In this document: positions 52,959 through 62,125 of the stretch, piece after piece
How the letters are laid out: every line of letters starts with the position of its first letter
Position numbering within the stretch: position 1 is the first letter of the stretch
The notes under the pieces: generated by a model
Database searches by the model: none
The model's input: the letters and a program-made list of their open reading frames with translations, nothing else
What the model was told of the DNA's origin: nothing
Translations under genes and position numbers: made by a program
Origin: Muribaculaceae bacterium
GTDB taxonomy: Bacteria > Bacteroidota > Bacteroidia > Bacteroidales > Muribaculaceae
Direction: 5' to 3'
NCBI GenBank assembly: GCA_023667285.1
Contig: JAMPAK010000001.1
Span: 574,383 to 638,382, forward strand
DNA length: 64,000 nucleotides

Positions 52959-55727
52959 ATGAGAAATCTCAAGACATATCTGGGACTGCTCTTCGCAGGG
53001 GCTCTGGCACTCACATCTTGCCAGAACGACTTCGATGACCCCTCAATGACTGTCCCTACGTCATCGTGGCTCGCCAATGAGAGCGCTTATGACGTCATGA
53101 CAATCTCCCAGCTCAAGACAGCCTACTGGGAGGATGCCGAGAACTACTACAAGACCATCGGCGAGGGCGCAGACGGCAAGCACATCCTTGTGAAGGGCCG
53201 TGTCATCTCGTCTGACGCCTCAGGCAATATCTACAAAAGCCTTGTCATCCAGGATGCCACAGGCGCGCTGGCCATGTCGATCAACCAGAACTCGATGTGT
53301 GTCAAGTATCGCCGCGGCCAGGAACTTGTGCTCGATGTCACTGGCATGACCATTGGCAAGTATGCATCGCTCCAGCAGCTCGGCTCGCCGGAAGACGACC
53401 CTACCTATGGCGCGCAGACCACATTCATGCCCTATGCCATATTTGAGGAGCACTCGCAGCTCAATGGGCTTCCTGACCTTGCTGCCCTCGACACCATCAC
53501 AGTGCGCTCCAAGAGTGACCTGCCCACGACTCCCGAGGGGCTGCGCCAATGGCAGTCGCAGCTCGTGCGCTTCAATGATGTGGCATTTGAGAATGCCGGT
53601 GTAAATACGTTCGCTCTCTCGAAGGAGACCGTCAATGAGACACTCAACCTCTCAGACGGCAATACTATAGTTGTCCGCACTTCAGGCTACTCCAACTTCT
53701 GGAGCGACCCTCTCCCCACCGGACGCGGTGATATCGTGGGTATCCTCAGTTATCACACAAATGGTGGCTGGCAGATTCTTCTCATCGACCGCGAGGGCTG
53801 CATGAACTTCGGCAATCCCACTCAGAATCCCGGTGGTGAGGATAATCCCTACACCGTTGACGATGCAATCGCTATCGAGGCCGGCGGCGGTGTGGCTACC
53901 CAGGTTTGGACACGCGGCTACATTGTGGGTGCTGTGGCTCCCGGTGTGCAGACCGTGTCAGGCAACTCAGACATCCAGTTCACTGACAAACCTGACCTTG
54001 ACAACACTCTTGTCATCGCATCTTCCAAGGATTGCAAGGACTACACACAATGTCTGGTAGTGGCTCTTCCCCAGGGTTCAAAGCTGCGCCAGTATGGCAA
54101 CCTCGTTGACAATCCCACAAACTATGGCAAGACCATCGACCTTAAGGGTAACCTCGCCGAGGTGATGGGCACATATGGCATCACAGGCAACAGCGGCACT
54201 ACAGCCGAGTTCAAGATTGAAGGTGTTGAAGTTCCCGCCGATCCCGGCACTGAGGCAGGCGACGGCACTGAAGAGAAGCCATATCTCTGCTCTCAGATTA
54301 TTGCTATGAACCCGACCTCGACTGATGCTTCGCCTGATGGTGGCGCGGGAATCTGGATGACCGGCTATATCGTAGGCTCAATGCCCACAGGTGGTTCATC
54401 AACTACGCTGTCAGGTACAAAATTCAGTATAGCTGATGCTGCTGAGACAAATATTGTTGTCGGCCCGACACCTGACTGCACTGACGTGACACTCTGTGTT
54501 GGAATCCAGCTCCCGGGTGAGAGCTCAGCTCCCGGCATTCGCTCATCGCTCAACCTCAAAGCCAATCCCGGTAATCTGGGTAAGGCTGTAAGCCTCTATG
54601 GCGATGTTATGAAGTATTGTGGCGGCCCCGGCCTCAAGAATACCTCTAAGTACAAACTTGACGGTGGAAGCACTCCTGACACTCCTGACACGCCTGGAGA
54701 AGTTGTGACATCTATAGATGAGGACTTCAATGGTCTCTCATCACTTCCCACCGGGTGGTCTCAAAAACAGATTGAAGGGACTAAAACATGGTATATAACA
54801 TCTTTTAATAATATATACTATGCCTCAATGACCGGATATAAGGGAACTGCACCCTTCGATTCCTGGCTCATTTCTCCTGCTGTCAATATGGATGGCGTAA
54901 ATGAAAAAGTGCTGTCATTTGACAATCAGGTAAATGGATATGGGTCAACAACCTCAGTGTTTGAGACATATGTCATGACAACTGGAGATCCCTCGACTGC
55001 CACATTGACTAAGTTGAATCCGACTTTATCTGTGGCTCCAGCATCGGGCTATTCTGAATGGACCAATTCCGGAAATTTAGATCTCAGTTCATTCTCAGGT
55101 ATTGTCTATATAGGTTTCAGATATAAAGCAACGACAGATGCCAACTACGCTACATGGTGTGTGACAAATGTCAAACTCGGTAAAAAGTCAGGTGGAGAGA
55201 CTCCTGATGAACCCGTCACACCTCCCTCTCCGTCCGGTGACACATCCGCTGATTTCAGTACTTTCGGTTCGACCAATACTACTTATGGCACCTATACTAG
55301 TACAACCGGTTGGGTTGCTGCATGGGCACAGATACTCTCAGGCAGTACGACACCTGACAATAAGAATACTTTCGCTGTATTTGGAACTGACAAGGATTTT
55401 GCCGTCTGTCTTAACGGAAATACAGCTAAAATCGGGACTCTTACCTCTCCGACTCTAGGTGGGGGGCTTGGCACATTGACATTTGATTATTGTCAGCCTT
55501 ATACAGATACAAAGTGTAAACTTACCATTAATATCAAGCAGAACGGCAATGTTGTCGCCTCAGATGTGCTTGAAAATAATGGCATGACCAAACTCACCAA
55601 ATATGTTTATTCTCATAACTTTGGTGTGAGCGGAGACTTTGTGATTGAGATTGTCAATGATTGTCCCTCGGCTGCAACCAGTAACAAGGATCGTGTAGCC
55701 TTATGGAATATGGGTTGGACTCATTGA
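52959..55727 (+). CDS. Large multi-domain surface lipoprotein, DUF5689 type
   Basis: The 922-residue product has its lipid Cys at 21, followed by QNDFDD, again acidic. Domains in order are DUF5689 (~30-285), two OB-like DUF6359-type repeats (~295-430 and ~440-580, each with a G-Y-I-V-G core and a cysteine pair), a choice-of-anchor-J domain (~585-750, FDSWLISPAVNMDG) and a beta domain ending at the C-terminus (~765-922). From about 54710 the DNA is visibly richer in A and T than the first part. For example, 54781-54840 has 16 G/C of 60, and 54121-54180 has 32 of 60. The last two domains may have been gained separately. Confidence 0.82.
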   Translation: MRNLKTYLGLLFAGALALTSCQNDFDDPSMTVPTSSWLANESAYDVMTISQLKTAYWEDAENYYKTIGEGADGKHILVKGRVISSDASGNIYKSLVIQDATGALAMSINQNSMCVKYRRGQELVLDVTGMTIGKYASLQQLGSPEDDPTYGAQTTFMPYAIFEEHSQLNGLPDLAALDTITVRSKSDLPTTPEGLRQWQSQLVRFNDVAFENAGVNTFALSKETVNETLNLSDGNTIVVRTSGYSNFWSDPLPTGRGDIVGILSYHTNGGWQILLIDREGCMNFGNPTQNPGGEDNPYTVDDAIAIEAGGGVATQVWTRGYIVGAVAPGVQTVSGNSDIQFTDKPDLDNTLVIASSKDCKDYTQCLVVALPQGSKLRQYGNLVDNPTNYGKTIDLKGNLAEVMGTYGITGNSGTTAEFKIEGVEVPADPGTEAGDGTEEKPYLCSQIIAMNPTSTDASPDGGAGIWMTGYIVGSMPTGGSSTTLSGTKFSIADAAETNIVVGPTPDCTDVTLCVGIQLPGESSAPGIRSSLNLKANPGNLGKAVSLYGDVMKYCGGPGLKNTSKYKLDGGSTPDTPDTPGEVVTSIDEDFNGLSSLPTGWSQKQIEGTKTWYITSFNNIYYASMTGYKGTAPFDSWLISPAVNMDGVNEKVLSFDNQVNGYGSTTSVFETYVMTTGDPSTATLTKLNPTLSVAPASGYSEWTNSGNLDLSSFSGIVYIGFRYKATTDANYATWCVTNVKLGKKSGGETPDEPVTPPSPSGDTSADFSTFGSTNTTYGTYTSTTGWVAAWAQILSGSTTPDNKNTFAVFGTDKDFAVCLNGNTAKIGTLTSPTLGGGLGTLTFDYCQPYTDTKCKLTINIKQNGNVVASDVLENNGMTKLTKYVYSHNFGVSGDFVIEIVNDCPSAATSNKDRVALWNMGWTH

Positions 55728-55734
55728 TAGAAAG

Positions 55735-56937
55735 ATGGAAGAGAAATTGGAAATATCAGAGGTCTATAAGGCCGCGCAGGTGCTTCGCGATGTGGCTCGC
55801 CATCCGCGTTTGATTGGCCCCACACGCCTGAACCCTGATGCTGAGGTGTATCTCAAGCCTGAGAACTTGCAGCACACTGGTGCGTTCAAACTGCGCGGTG
55901 CTTACTATAAGATCTCACAACTCACGCCTGAGGAACGCTCCAAGGGGGTGATTGCCTGCTCGGCGGGCAATCATGCCCAGGGGGTGGCCCTTGCGGCGAC
56001 GGCAAACGGCATCAAGTCGTTGATATGCCTCCCTGCCGGTGCACCTATCTCAAAGATTGAGGCCACCAAGCGTCTCGGTGCAGAGGTGTGTCTTGTGCCG
56101 GGGGTATATGACGATGCCTATCAGAAGGCCGTTGAACTACAGAAGGAGCATGGCTATACCTTTATCCATCCGTTCGATGACCCGAAGGTAATAGCCGGTC
56201 AGGGCACCATCGGTCTCGAGATTCTCGAAGAGATGCCCGATGTCGAGGCTGTGATTGTCCCTGTCGGAGGTGGTGGCCTTATCGCCGGCATAGCCTTTGC
56301 CCTCAAGCAGCTCAAGCCCGATGTGAAGGTCTATGGCGTCCAGGCCGAGGGGGCTCCTTCTATGGAGCGCTCAGTGGCGGCGGGCAAGAAGGTGCGTCTC
56401 CCTCAGGTATCCACCATCGCGGACGGTATTGCCGTGAAGGAGCCGGGTGAGAATACGTTTGAGTTCTGCAGCCGTTATGTCGACGAGATTGTCACTGTAA
56501 CAGAGGATGAGATTGCGGCTGCGATTCTCGCCCTCATTGAGCAGCAGAAACTCGTGGCTGAAGGTGCGGGTGCCGTGAGTGTGGCGGCAGCTATGTTCAA
56601 CAAGGTTCCCATCAAGGGGAAGAAGACAGTGTGTGTGGTCTCAGGCGGCAATATCGATGTCACCAGCCTCAACCGTGTCATCACCCGTGGGCTTGTGAAG
56701 AGCGGGCGTAACTGCACCATCAAACTTGATGTAGGGGATAAGCCGGGCATGCTGTCGGGTATCTGCAATATCCTTGCTGAGAATGGTGCCAACATTATCT
56801 CCGTGACCCATGAGCGCAACTCGGATCTCACGTCGATCAACGGCTGTATTCTGAGCATAGAGGTCGAGACACGCAATCTTGACCATATCTCCCAACTCAA
56901 GCAAGCCTTGAACGATTCAGGACATCACGTTGTTTAA
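55735..56937 (+). CDS. ilvA: Threonine ammonia-lyase (biosynthetic-type, with ACT domain)
   Basis: This PLP enzyme deaminates threonine to 2-oxobutanoate, the entry to isoleucine. The 400-residue product has the PLP Lys in [12 protein letters not shown] (residues ~47-58) and the [12 protein letters not shown] loop. The glycine-rich [11 protein letters not shown] binds the phosphate. A single C-terminal ACT domain (~325-400) starts at [20 protein letters not shown]. The single ACT resembles the shorter TdcB/IlvA form. It begins 7 nt after the surface lipoprotein gene and is followed by a good terminator. Confidence 0.94.
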   Translation: MEEKLEISEVYKAAQVLRDVARHPRLIGPTRLNPDAEVYLKPENLQHTGAFKLRGAYYKISQLTPEERSKGVIACSAGNHAQGVALAATANGIKSLICLPAGAPISKIEATKRLGAEVCLVPGVYDDAYQKAVELQKEHGYTFIHPFDDPKVIAGQGTIGLEILEEMPDVEAVIVPVGGGGLIAGIAFALKQLKPDVKVYGVQAEGAPSMERSVAAGKKVRLPQVSTIADGIAVKEPGENTFEFCSRYVDEIVTVTEDEIAAAILALIEQQKLVAEGAGAVSVAAAMFNKVPIKGKKTVCVVSGGNIDVTSLNRVITRGLVKSGRNCTIKLDVGDKPGMLSGICNILAENGANIISVTHERNSDLTSINGCILSIEVETRNLDHISQLKQALNDSGHHVV

Positions 56938-56957
56938 ATTCAAGACAAGTCTAATTA

Positions 56958-56994
56958 AGGCCCGTCGGACGAGTCTGGCGGGCCTGATTTTTTT
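56958..56994 (+). terminator. Terminator of ilvA
   Basis: AGGCCCG (56958-56964) pairs with CGGGCCT (56979-56985), followed by GATTTTTTT. Confidence 0.85.
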
Positions 56995-56998
56995 ACAT

Positions 56999-57511
56999 AT
57001 GAAGAAACTGCCTTTATTTATTCTCCTTGGCGTTTTGGCTCTCGTGGGGTGTAAGACCAGTGAGGCCAACTATAAGGCTGCCTATGAGGCTGCTGTGGGT
57101 CAACAGCGCGAAGCAGCGGCTCTCGACTCTACCATTTACGGACAGGTGCGCACACAGGCACGTATGTCTGTGCTGAAGGTGGGCAATGACTCGCTGCCTC
57201 TGAAGACTGAGCAAATTGGCTATACGGAGAACGGGGGTGCATCGCGCGCCACCCTGCACCGCTATAATGTCGTTGTGGGTCAATTCAAGCAGGTGTTCAA
57301 CGCCCGGCAGATGCGCGAGCGCCTAATGGCCGGAGGCTATCCGGATGCTGTGATAGTCCACACACGCGAGCCTCTATATTATGTCATCACAGCCTCAGTC
57401 TCCACTCCTGAGGAGGCACTGAGGGAGTATGAGCGAGTGAAGTCTGACCGCTCCATGGTGCTCAAGTCACCGTTGCCGTTTATCCTCCGTCCCGCCCATC
57501 TGGCGAGATAG
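56999..57511 (+). CDS. SPOR-domain lipoprotein
   Basis: The 170-residue product from the ATG at 56999 has a lipoprotein signal (FILLGVLALVGC, Cys at about 18). The C-terminal part (~95-155) has the SPOR pattern: NVVVGQFKQVFNARQMRERL, then GGYPDAVIVHTREPLYYVI. SPOR domains bind denuded peptidoglycan glycan strands. The longer frame from 56930 overlaps ilvA and its terminator and is rejected. The gene sits alone before a terminator shared with the convergent operon. Confidence 0.83.
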   Translation: MKKLPLFILLGVLALVGCKTSEANYKAAYEAAVGQQREAAALDSTIYGQVRTQARMSVLKVGNDSLPLKTEQIGYTENGGASRATLHRYNVVVGQFKQVFNARQMRERLMAGGYPDAVIVHTREPLYYVITASVSTPEEALREYERVKSDRSMVLKSPLPFILRPAHLAR

Positions 57512-57533
57512 AGTGATGAGGAGTCATAAACAG

Positions 57534-57566
57534 CACGGGCTGCAAGAGATTTTCTTGCAGCCCGTG
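57534..57566. terminator. Bidirectional terminator
   Basis: CACGGGCTGCAAGA (57534-57547) and TCTTGCAGCCCGTG (57553-57566) form a perfect 14-bp stem with a 5-nt loop between two convergent genes. T-runs are weak on both sides. Confidence 0.72.
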
Positions 57567-57588
57567 TCGTATAAAGGTGAATGTCGTT

Positions 57589-58863
57589 TTACTTCACTCG
57601 GAAGATTGACATCTTGTTTTCCTTGAGGTTGATGAGGGCATAGAATCCTGCACGTGAGACAGGGAATGTGCGCGAGAGGATGCCGTTCTTGTTGACATTC
57701 TGTGATGTCACTGAGATTGTCTGGTAGATCAGATTATCAGTGTTGACTTTGACCTCAAAGTTGAGAGGCTGAACGGGTACAAGAATCAGCTGTCCTATGG
57801 TAAGGTTGTCAGAGCCTTCAAGGACAATTGTGCCGTTCTCGGGGGTTATCGTGGGAATGTTCAGGTTGGCAACGTTCAGTTTGAGGACATTCTTGCTGCG
57901 CTTGGCGCCGACAAATGAGATGATTCCATGGTTAAGATAGACTGAGTCTTTCTCATACTCAAACTCCATGCGGGGGGCATAGGATTTGTTGCGGTCCTTG
58001 CGAATCTCGCGAATCTCCTTGAGATTGCGGATGTTTGTCGTGTTGTTGTGGTCAATGTACTTGAACGTGCCTTTGGCGTAATCCTGCTCGATGATGACCA
58101 CATCATGAATCACCTCGTTTTTGTCGAGATAGATGGTCTCGATGAGGGGTGCCTGATAGAAGATGGGTTCATCAGTATCGACAGCCACACGGCGCTGAAC
58201 AGCGATGTCTGAGGGGAGGATGCTGTAGATGCGGCCGTTGCAGTCTATGCGGGTAAGTTTGCCGGGCTCGGAGCTGATGATCTGTCCAAGGTATGGCATG
58301 CCGCTATTCTTGGTGATAATCTCATCATTGATGCCGTTGACCTGCTTGGGGTTGCGAAGGTCGCGTGTGATGACGCTGATCTCGCTCATATTTGCCTGAA
58401 CCTCGTGGGGATAAGTGTCGCGATATTTCACAACCGATCCCTCCTCGAGAATCTCGACGTTGCGGATCACCTCTTGTCTCGGAACAGCAGTCTTTACTAT
58501 CTTGAAGGTAGCGCTGGTGCTGTGATTGGTCGAGTCAACCTCTACTACATCTGCAACAGAAGTGTTGACAGAGTCTACCACGGTGTAGTAGATATCTGAG
58601 AGTTGCTTGGCAGGCTCTGAAGAGGCCTTGGGGAAAATCGTTTTTCTGGGGGTCTGGCTATGATGCTCGATGCGGTCAATTACGTCAGAAGGGAGGTATG
58701 CCACAGTTGTATCGGCGAGGATGCTTATCTCGCCGTTGGCCTTCTGCATGCACATGTAGCCCTCATACTTATTGCCGTTGCTCATGGTGATGGTCTCAAT
58801 CACCTCAGCCGCCATGGCGGTTGAGGCAATGAGAGCGGCGAGCGCCAATAGTGTCTTTTTCAT
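57589..58863 (-). CDS. Secreted protein of unknown function
   Basis: I recognise no family. The 424-residue product has a clear signal peptide (MKKTLLALAALIASTAMA). The start of the mature part, TITMSNGNKYEGYMCMQKAN, resembles small beta-barrel repeats. Similar short units recur (GNKYEGYM, LPSDVIDRIEHH; GRIYSILPSDIAV; ETIYLDKNEVIHDVV), so it may be an internal repeat protein. No cysteine or lipid anchor is evident. It is the last gene of a five-gene operon with the WG-repeat protein (11-nt gap), and it probably serves the same envelope system. Confidence 0.75.
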   Translation of the reverse strand: MKKTLLALAALIASTAMAAEVIETITMSNGNKYEGYMCMQKANGEISILADTTVAYLPSDVIDRIEHHSQTPRKTIFPKASSEPAKQLSDIYYTVVDSVNTSVADVVEVDSTNHSTSATFKIVKTAVPRQEVIRNVEILEEGSVVKYRDTYPHEVQANMSEISVITRDLRNPKQVNGINDEIITKNSGMPYLGQIISSEPGKLTRIDCNGRIYSILPSDIAVQRRVAVDTDEPIFYQAPLIETIYLDKNEVIHDVVIIEQDYAKGTFKYIDHNNTTNIRNLKEIREIRKDRNKSYAPRMEFEYEKDSVYLNHGIISFVGAKRSKNVLKLNVANLNIPTITPENGTIVLEGSDNLTIGQLILVPVQPLNFEVKVNTDNLIYQTISVTSQNVNKNGILSRTFPVSRAGFYALINLKENKMSIFRVK

Positions 58864-58874
58864 CGTGTGTATGT

Positions 58875-60422
58875 TTAGAGATTAAAGAAAGGCTCAAGGG
58901 TGATTTTCCTGCTTTCTGACTCATCTCCAACAGTCACAGTGACACTGCGGGTCTCAGACTTAGTCACCTTTGAGAAGTAAAGGTTGACAGTGGCCTTGCC
59001 ACCGGCTTTGATTGTGACACGTTTTGGCGAAACAGAGGCTCCAGTGGCGGAGACTGCGCCTGTGAATGTCTTTGAGCCGCGATTGCTGATGGTGACACCG
59101 ATGGCGGCTGCATCCTTGGCGTTTGCCTTGGCGCGGGTGGTTGAGAACGAAATCTCGATGTCGCTGCTGCCACTCTGTTCAACCTGCTTCACCTCGGGCT
59201 TCATGGTCGAGTTCCAAACTTCGATGCCGTCAACGCTCACGCGGATCATGCGGTCACCCTTGGGGAGCATGATGGGGAGTGAGTGACGCCCGGTCTCGTT
59301 TGCCGCGCCCTGGACGGTTGCGGCAAGTTTGTTGGCGCTGTCATATGCATCGGCGGTGACGTTCATGTTGGCGAGGCCACGGGGGACTGTGACGTCGATG
59401 ATGGCGCTCTCCACGCTGTTGTCAGTCGGAGTGGCGGTGCCACGCTTCACGTTGACCTCAACATTTCCGCTGATGAGGTCAAGCACACCCACTGCTCTGT
59501 TTTTGGCAGCGATGGCATGGCCGTCTGTGAAGTTGTTTGCAGCAGTGAACTGAGCCGGAATCATGACGCGGTCTCCCACTTTGTAGCCATAGAGTTGTCC
59601 CTCCTGATAAGTGGTCATGGCATTGAGGGGTGTTGTCGATGTGGCGGCTGTGGTTTCATCCGGCTTGACAAGACAGTATCTTTCATCAAAAGTGAGGGCT
59701 GCAAGGGGTTCCATTCTCAGCATAGTGCCCATAGGGTTGATGATGAAGCACTGGCGGTCCTTGTTCATCACAAGGGCCTCACCGTCCTTAAATGTTGTGC
59801 CGAGATAGATGTCGCCAATCTCGCGTGGGAGTTTGAGTTCTTTGCCAAACTGGTTGATATAGTATATCTTATCGTTTCCAACTAGACCATCTGCGCCAAC
59901 TGCACTCACGGCTTTTGAGAGGATGCCACCCTTAGGCTTGGAGACAGCAGCAAGACCGTTTGAGAAAGGATGGGGGTTAGAGAACTTGAAGGGGACAATC
60001 TCTCGGCCGTTGCGGTCGACATATCCGACCTTTCCACTTCTGTTAGCCACGGGGAGAAGTCCCTCAGAGAAGAGTGGGAACTGGTCTGTGTAGAGCTCAT
60101 CGCTCACGTTTGAGACCACTCCGTCCTCCGAGAGGATGCCGACGAGGCGCATTTTGCCCTCGGGGGTGCCGTTGAGAATCAGTGCGAGGCCCTCGGAGAA
60201 GGGGGTGATGGAGTCGTAGGCGATGGCCACAACTGTGCGGCCATCAGGGGCAACGACACCCGACTTCATTGTCTGTTTGACCTTGTAGAGATTGTTTGCC
60301 CCCATGGGCATCACTGCTCTATACTGGGGCTTTATGAGCCATCTGGCGGTCTCCGCATTGGCTGAAGGGGCGATTGCCCCCACAGTCAATAAGGCAGCCA
60401 TTATGATAGATGATATTTTCAT
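58875..60422 (-). CDS. Secreted WG-repeat protein
   Basis: The 515-residue product has a signal peptide (cleaved near ANAE). Several WG-type beta repeats fill residues ~30-330, with patterns such as GVVAPDGRTVVAIAYDSITP, then FSEGLALI, and GKVGYVDRNGREIVPFKF, then FSNGLAAV. The C-terminal third has an Ig-like/beta-sandwich composition (FSTTRAKANAKDAAAIGVTI, GSKTFTGAVSA). WG repeats usually mediate protein contacts. It follows the protease gene by 17 nt in the FHA/PP2C operon. Confidence 0.82.
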   Translation of the reverse strand: MKISSIIMAALLTVGAIAPSANAETARWLIKPQYRAVMPMGANNLYKVKQTMKSGVVAPDGRTVVAIAYDSITPFSEGLALILNGTPEGKMRLVGILSEDGVVSNVSDELYTDQFPLFSEGLLPVANRSGKVGYVDRNGREIVPFKFSNPHPFSNGLAAVSKPKGGILSKAVSAVGADGLVGNDKIYYINQFGKELKLPREIGDIYLGTTFKDGEALVMNKDRQCFIINPMGTMLRMEPLAALTFDERYCLVKPDETTAATSTTPLNAMTTYQEGQLYGYKVGDRVMIPAQFTAANNFTDGHAIAAKNRAVGVLDLISGNVEVNVKRGTATPTDNSVESAIIDVTVPRGLANMNVTADAYDSANKLAATVQGAANETGRHSLPIMLPKGDRMIRVSVDGIEVWNSTMKPEVKQVEQSGSSDIEISFSTTRAKANAKDAAAIGVTISNRGSKTFTGAVSATGASVSPKRVTIKAGGKATVNLYFSKVTKSETRSVTVTVGDESESRKITLEPFFNL

Positions 60423-60439
60423 ATAGGCGTAGTTAGTTT

Positions 60440-62068
60440 TTACTTAGTTTCATTTTCATACATCTCCTTGAGATACTTGGCGTGTATGGCTCGGCCATAT
60501 GTTGACCCACCGAGGAGATGTCCGTATGCTATACCCATGAGTCGTCCGGTCTTTGTGCAGAATATGGGTGATCCGCTAGCACCGGGGACAATCTCACCCT
60601 GAATGTCAAAGTAGTATTTGCTAGGCATTGAGCTGCACATGGTCTCGCGCACCTGGGGACGTAGTTTCTGGATCTTCGGGTCAAGTGACCATGCTAGGCC
60701 ATTAGGATAGCCAATCCAAGTGAGGCGTTCCTTCTGCGTCTCAATTTTTTCCATTGAGAAGGTGGAGGGGTCAAATACCCATGGAATGCTCTCAGGTGTG
60801 TGGGGGTCGTTGAGCTGTATGAGGGCGATGTCAATTTCCTTGTCCTTTGAGTAGTCGAGCATTGTGCAGCGGGAGAATTCATCGAGACTTGCATAGTTGC
60901 GGTTGGGGTATGCGATGCCGAAATAGTCAAGTTCACCTACAATCTTGAACTTCGCGTTGCGGAGTTGACGGATGAGCGAATTGGCATACTGGCCACCTTT
61001 ACCTTCCTTGATGGCCTGTGTACGCACCATGGGCCAGAATACGCTGGAACTCATGTTGTAGGCAGCCTCAACCTCGGCTGAGGTGAGTTCCATGGGCAAA
61101 TGATCGTGCATTAGTTGCTCGGCCTCGTTGTGCCATTCTTTCTGTTTTTCTTCAGGCTCATACTCCCAAGGTACAGCCACATGACGGTTTGTGCCCATGC
61201 GACCATCACGGTCAAGGAAGAATGCTGTGCCGGTGTAGGCTTCCTGCTTCACTTTCAGGCGTCCGGGTGCGAAGCCGGTTTGCGCTGTCCAAATGTCATC
61301 GTGTATGGGGCTATTTTCGAGCTCGAGATAAACAGTGTAGACTCCATATACCATCACAACTGCTTTCTGTGCCTCTGTCAAGTTGTAGCCTTTGACAATA
61401 TTGCCGCAGGAGCAGTCCTGAAATAACGAGAAGCCGGAAGAGTTGCCACCGTTACCGTTAATCAGTGCTTTTACGCCGAATATGATTCCGACACAAGCGG
61501 CAGCGGCTACAAGACCGATGAGAGCCTTCTTGACCCAACCGTAGGGGTTGGGGATGTATTGCTTGAGCTGTTCGGTGACATCCTCATCTGCCACGACAAC
61601 GTTGTCGCCATGTTTGAGTGTGACGCGCTTGCCCTTGGGTATTTTCTGACCGTTGACCTCAGTGCCGTTCTTTGAATTGTTGTCGAGAAGAGTGCAGTTG
61701 CCTTTCTTGTCGACGAAGAGAGTGGCATGGTAGCGGCTGGCAAACTGGCTGCTGACATTGACGTCGCAGCGGTGGCTTGTGCCTATATTGATGATTGACT
61801 TGTATTTTGAGGGGTTCTCAAGCACCGGGACCTGGTGCCACTGCAACTGGACATCCCCAAATTTGATGAGGTCACCGCGATGAACGGGTGTCTCTACATT
61901 GGGAGTGAGTTTCTGACCGCCGACAAAAGTGCCGTTGGTGCTGTTTTTGTCCTCGATGAAGATGTCGCCGTTGTCAAGGAGAGTGAGTTCGGCGTGTACT
62001 CCGCTGACATACGGGCTATTGAGCACGATGCTGCAACTCGGATCCGAGCCTATCTTAAGGAGTTTCAT
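60440..62068 (-). CDS. Double-FHA transmembrane trypsin-like protease
   Basis: The 542-residue product has two FHA domains (~1-80 and ~88-165), each with phospho-threonine pocket residues (S22, H25, N45; then S111, H114, N134). One membrane span (~182-203) and a trypsin-like domain (~225-542) follow. Visible catalytic residues are H296 in GTNRHVAVP, D413 in EIDIALIQL and S498 in GASGSPIF. This topology puts FHA domains in the cytoplasm and the protease in the periplasm. The domain order is unusual and suggests phospho-signal control of proteolysis. It lies in an operon with a PP2C phosphatase. Confidence 0.85.
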   Translation of the reverse strand: MKLLKIGSDPSCSIVLNSPYVSGVHAELTLLDNGDIFIEDKNSTNGTFVGGQKLTPNVETPVHRGDLIKFGDVQLQWHQVPVLENPSKYKSIINIGTSHRCDVNVSSQFASRYHATLFVDKKGNCTLLDNNSKNGTEVNGQKIPKGKRVTLKHGDNVVVADEDVTEQLKQYIPNPYGWVKKALIGLVAAAACVGIIFGVKALINGNGGNSSGFSLFQDCSCGNIVKGYNLTEAQKAVVMVYGVYTVYLELENSPIHDDIWTAQTGFAPGRLKVKQEAYTGTAFFLDRDGRMGTNRHVAVPWEYEPEEKQKEWHNEAEQLMHDHLPMELTSAEVEAAYNMSSSVFWPMVRTQAIKEGKGGQYANSLIRQLRNAKFKIVGELDYFGIAYPNRNYASLDEFSRCTMLDYSKDKEIDIALIQLNDPHTPESIPWVFDPSTFSMEKIETQKERLTWIGYPNGLAWSLDPKIQKLRPQVRETMCSSMPSKYYFDIQGEIVPGASGSPIFCTKTGRLMGIAYGHLLGGSTYGRAIHAKYLKEMYENETK

Positions 62069-62125
62069 GAATTAAGGGATATTGATTTGGTTTTGTTTTG
62101 ATTTAGATATTGTGGGGCCGGAGCA

